Shown: piece after piece, positions 62,161 to 64,000 of the stretch | Numbering within the stretch: the first letter of the stretch is position 1 | How the letters are laid out: every line of letters begins with the position of its first letter | DNA from: Streptomyces sp. AM 4-1-1 | GTDB lineage: Bacteria > Actinomycetota > Actinomycetes > Streptomycetales > Streptomycetaceae | Direction of reading: 5' to 3' | NCBI RefSeq assembly: GCF_029167625.1 | Contig: NZ_CP119145.1 | Span: 2,976,001 to 3,040,000 of the forward strand | Length of the DNA stretch: 64,000 bases | The notes under the pieces: model-generated | Database searches by the model: none | Seen by the model: the letters and a program-made list of their open reading frames with translations, nothing else | What the model was told of the DNA's origin: nothing | Translations under genes and position numbers: made by a program

Positions 62161-62871
62161 ATGCGAATAGGTCAATTGCTGGGTTCGGGCCGTACGGCCG
62201 ATGTGTATGCGCTCGACGACGAGGCGTGGGTGCTGCGCCGCTACCGCGACGGCGCCGACGCCACCCCGGAGGCGGCCGTGATGGCGCACCTCGCGGACCA
62301 CGGCTTCCCGGTCCCCCGCGTCACCTCCTCCCCGGCCTTCGACTCCCGGTCGGACCTGGTGATGCGCCGCCTCACCGGTACGACGATGCTCCAGGCGCTG
62401 CTGGGCGGCGCGCTCACGGCGGACGAGGCCGCGACGGAGATCGCCGGGCTGCTGGATCTGCTGCACACGGTCCCGGCCCGGCTCGCCGCGCACCCCGGGG
62501 ACCGCGTCCTCCACCTCGATCTGCACCCGGACAACGTGGTCCTGACGCCCGAGGGTCCGGTGGTGATCGACTGGACCACCTCGGCCGAGGGCCCTCCCGG
62601 CCGGGACCGGGCCATGTCCGCGCTGATCCTGGCCCAGGTCGCGGTCGACCCGGCGTCCCCCGCCGCCTCGGGCGGCCGGGCACTGCTCACCGCTCTGATG
62701 CCCCGGCTCGCCGCGATCGGCGGTGTGCCCGACGACGACCTCGCCCATGTCGCGGCCCATCGCGCCGCGAACCCCATGATGAGCGCGGCGGAGGTGGCCC
62801 ACGTCGGCCCGGCGGCCGAACTGGTCGCACGGTTGGCGGCGCGCTGCGGGAGCGGGGCGGCCACGGGATGA
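62161..62871 (+). CDS. Phosphotransferase / aminoglycoside-phosphotransferase-fold protein
   Basis: 236 residues. Short kinase-like fold: GQLLGSGRTADVYALDDEAW (nucleotide loop), HLDLHPDNVVLTPEGPVVIDW (catalytic loop HxDxHxxN and the metal-binding Asp of the DFG-equivalent), and a helical C-terminus. It is smaller than most aminoglycoside kinases (about 260-300). Substrate unknown; small-molecule kinase more likely than protein kinase. Divergent from sprC. Confidence 0.88.
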   Translation: MRIGQLLGSGRTADVYALDDEAWVLRRYRDGADATPEAAVMAHLADHGFPVPRVTSSPAFDSRSDLVMRRLTGTTMLQALLGGALTADEAATEIAGLLDLLHTVPARLAAHPGDRVLHLDLHPDNVVLTPEGPVVIDWTTSAEGPPGRDRAMSALILAQVAVDPASPAASGGRALLTALMPRLAAIGGVPDDDLAHVAAHRAANPMMSAAEVAHVGPAAELVARLAARCGSGAATG

Positions 62872-62879
62872 CGTGAGCG

Positions 62880-62914
62880 CGGGCGGCGGGCGGCGGGCGG
62901 CGGGCGGCGGGCGG
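62880..62914. repeat. 7-bp tandem repeat CGGGCGG (five copies)
   Basis: Five perfect units eight bases after the phosphotransferase stop codon, in the convergent gap before the MFS gene. The G-rich strand could form a G-quadruplex in principle (runs of three and two G). Confidence 0.9.
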
Positions 62915-62975
62915 CACAGGATGCCGTACCGCCGCTCGTACGCGCGGAGCACCCGGAGCGCCCGGAGCGCGAAGC

Positions 62976-64000
62976 TCAGACCGCCGTCGCCTCGTTCGCA
63001 CGGGACTCGTTCGCACGGGACCCGTGCGCGTGGGACCCGTGCGCGTGGGACCCGTGCACATCGGGCCCGTGCACATCGGGCCCGTACACATCGGGCTCGT
63101 TCGCGCGATGCTCGGCCGAACGGTCGCGGACCGGGCCGGACCCCCCTGCGGACCTGTCACCCGTGTCGGACCGCCGATGCGGGATGCCCAGGGCGCAGAA
63201 GGCGCCGACGAGCACCACGCAGACGCCGACCCAGACGGCCGGGTGCAGTCCGTCCACGAACTGCTGCGGGCCACGGTCGCTGCCGTTGTGCACGAAGACC
63301 GTGCTGAGTACGGCGATACCGATGGCGCCGCCGATCTCCCGGACCGTGATGTTGGCCCCCGACGCCTTGCCCTGGTTCTCCTGGCCCACCGCGCCGAGCA
63401 CCACCGCCGCCGTGGGGGCGAAGGCGAGGCCCATGCCCGTACCGGCGAGGATCATGGCACCGACCAGCTGCGAGTACGGCGTGTTCGCTGTCGCCACCAG
63501 ATTGATCCAGGCCAGGCCCGCCGCTTGCAGGAAGAGGCCGAGCGCCATCAGGCGTCCGCCGCCCACCCGGTCGGTGAAGGCACCGGCGAGCGGGGCGATG
63601 AGCATCGGCATCAGGGTCCAGGCCAGCGTGAGGACGCCGGCGTGCAGCGGCGTACGCGCCGGGGCGACCTGGAGGTACTGGGAGAGCAGGAAGATCGAGC
63701 CGAACACCCCGAAGTACATGGCGGCGGACACGATGTTGGACAGCACGAAGGCGCGGACGCGGTAGAAGCCGAGCGGCAGCAGCGGCTGGGCCGCCCGGCG
63801 CTCCCAGAGGACGAACAGGGCCAGCAGCGCCGCGCCGACGAACAGTACGCCGAGGATGCGCGCCGAGGTCCAGCCGTCCGAACCGCCGTTGACGATGCCC
63901 CACACCAGGGCGACCAGGCCGCCCGTGGCGAGCAGCATGCCGGGCAGGTCCAGGCGGGTGCCGGGCAGCTTGCTCTCGTCCAGCACGATCATGACCAGCG
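62976..64000 (-). CDS. DHA2-type MFS efflux transporter, C-terminal part (cut by window end)
   Basis: At least 341 codons are inside the window; the N-terminus lies beyond 64000. About eight membrane helices are visible (LLATGGLVALVWGIVNG, then GVFGSIFLLSQYLQ, LMPMLIAPLAGAFTDRVGG). The motif GMGLAFAPTAAVVLG and the QNQGKASGANITVREIGGAIGIAV loop fit the 14-helix EmrB/QacA group. The soluble C-terminal tail has eight pentapeptide repeats such as PDVHG, SHAHG and SRANE. Drug or toxic-compound efflux is likely by family; substrate unknown. Confidence 0.88.
   Translation of the reverse strand, partial: LVMIVLDESKLPGTRLDLPGMLLATGGLVALVWGIVNGGSDGWTSARILGVLFVGAALLALFVLWERRAAQPLLPLGFYRVRAFVLSNIVSAAMYFGVFGSIFLLSQYLQVAPARTPLHAGVLTLAWTLMPMLIAPLAGAFTDRVGGGRLMALGLFLQAAGLAWINLVATANTPYSQLVGAMILAGTGMGLAFAPTAAVVLGAVGQENQGKASGANITVREIGGAIGIAVLSTVFVHNGSDRGPQQFVDGLHPAVWVGVCVVLVGAFCALGIPHRRSDTGDRSAGGSGPVRDRSAEHRANEPDVYGPDVHGPDVHGSHAHGSHAHGSRANESRANEATAV
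62992..63111. repeat. 15-bp tandem repeat encoding the tail of the MFS transporter
   Basis: Eight consecutive 15-bp units, such as CCGTGCGCGTGGGAC and CCGTGCACATCGGGC, form two-copy blocks that are identical within and differ between blocks. They encode pentapeptides including SRANE, SHAHG, PDVHG and PDVYG. Frame-neutral. Confidence 0.95.

Overview
The window is chromosomal DNA of a high-GC actinomycete, almost certainly Streptomyces. The evidence is the extreme G/C bias at third codon positions, many GTG starts (plus one TTG), and a gene order matching, from memory, the S. coelicolor region around nuoD2, folP and ftsH. A secreted intradiol dioxygenase with a chitin-binding-type module resembles one described in Streptomyces sp. 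SirexAA-E, so a relative of that strain is possible. I see no rRNA, tRNA, insertion sequence, prophage or CRISPR array.

Layout. 0.2-7 kb: a minus-strand cofactor operon running DUF2520/Rossmann protein, panC, nadB, nadC, coaX and a conserved hypothetical, serving NAD and CoA precursors. 7-18.4 kb: a threonine aldolase-like enzyme, an ArsR-type regulator, a TmrB-like P-loop protein, a two-component system, a MidA/NDUFAF7-type methyltransferase overlapping an orphan NuoD paralogue, a VOC protein divergent from a WYL regulator, and a membrane coiled-coil protein with nonapeptide repeats. 18.9-23 kb: an osmoprotectant-type ABC importer with its ATPase gene divergent. 23-26.4 kb: a membrane esterase divergent from an aminoacyl-lipid synthase. 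26.6-30.6 kb: folate genes (folP, NTF2-like, folB, folK, DUF3180) converging on folE. 30.7-38.2 kb: conserved housekeeping block ftsH, hpt, tilS, zinc metalloprotease, dacB, with ppa divergent. 38.3-44.1 kb: a ThrE-type exporter, a DedA protein with a roughly 420-residue low-complexity tail, and glutamate decarboxylase. 44.3-50 kb: TetR regulator, PadR-controlled DrrAB-like exporter, DinB-like enzyme and aldehyde dehydrogenase. 50-52 kb: a Streptomyces XRE / ATP-binding / DUF397 regulatory trio. 52-64 kb: lipoprotein, FUSC transporter, DUF2786 protein, a short family-A DNA polymerase, the dioxygenase and streptogrisin C-like protease (both carrying a CBM), a phosphotransferase and the C-terminal part of an MFS exporter cut by the window edge.

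The most interesting signals are: (1) a MidA/NDUFAF7-family methyltransferase translationally coupled to NuoD2, whose quinone-site Tyr and Asp appear replaced by Trp and Glu while the arginine methylated in mammalian NDUFS2 is present; (2) the Gly/Tyr/Gln/Pro-rich tail on DedA; (3) an identical 15-bp palindrome-containing motif upstream of both genes of the convergent ATPase/DUF397 pair; (4) operator-like palindromes for the PadR and WYL regulators; and (5) an unusual load of in-frame short tandem repeats expanding otherwise conserved proteins, including 18 Ser-Gly dipeptides between the CBS domains of the ABC ATPase.
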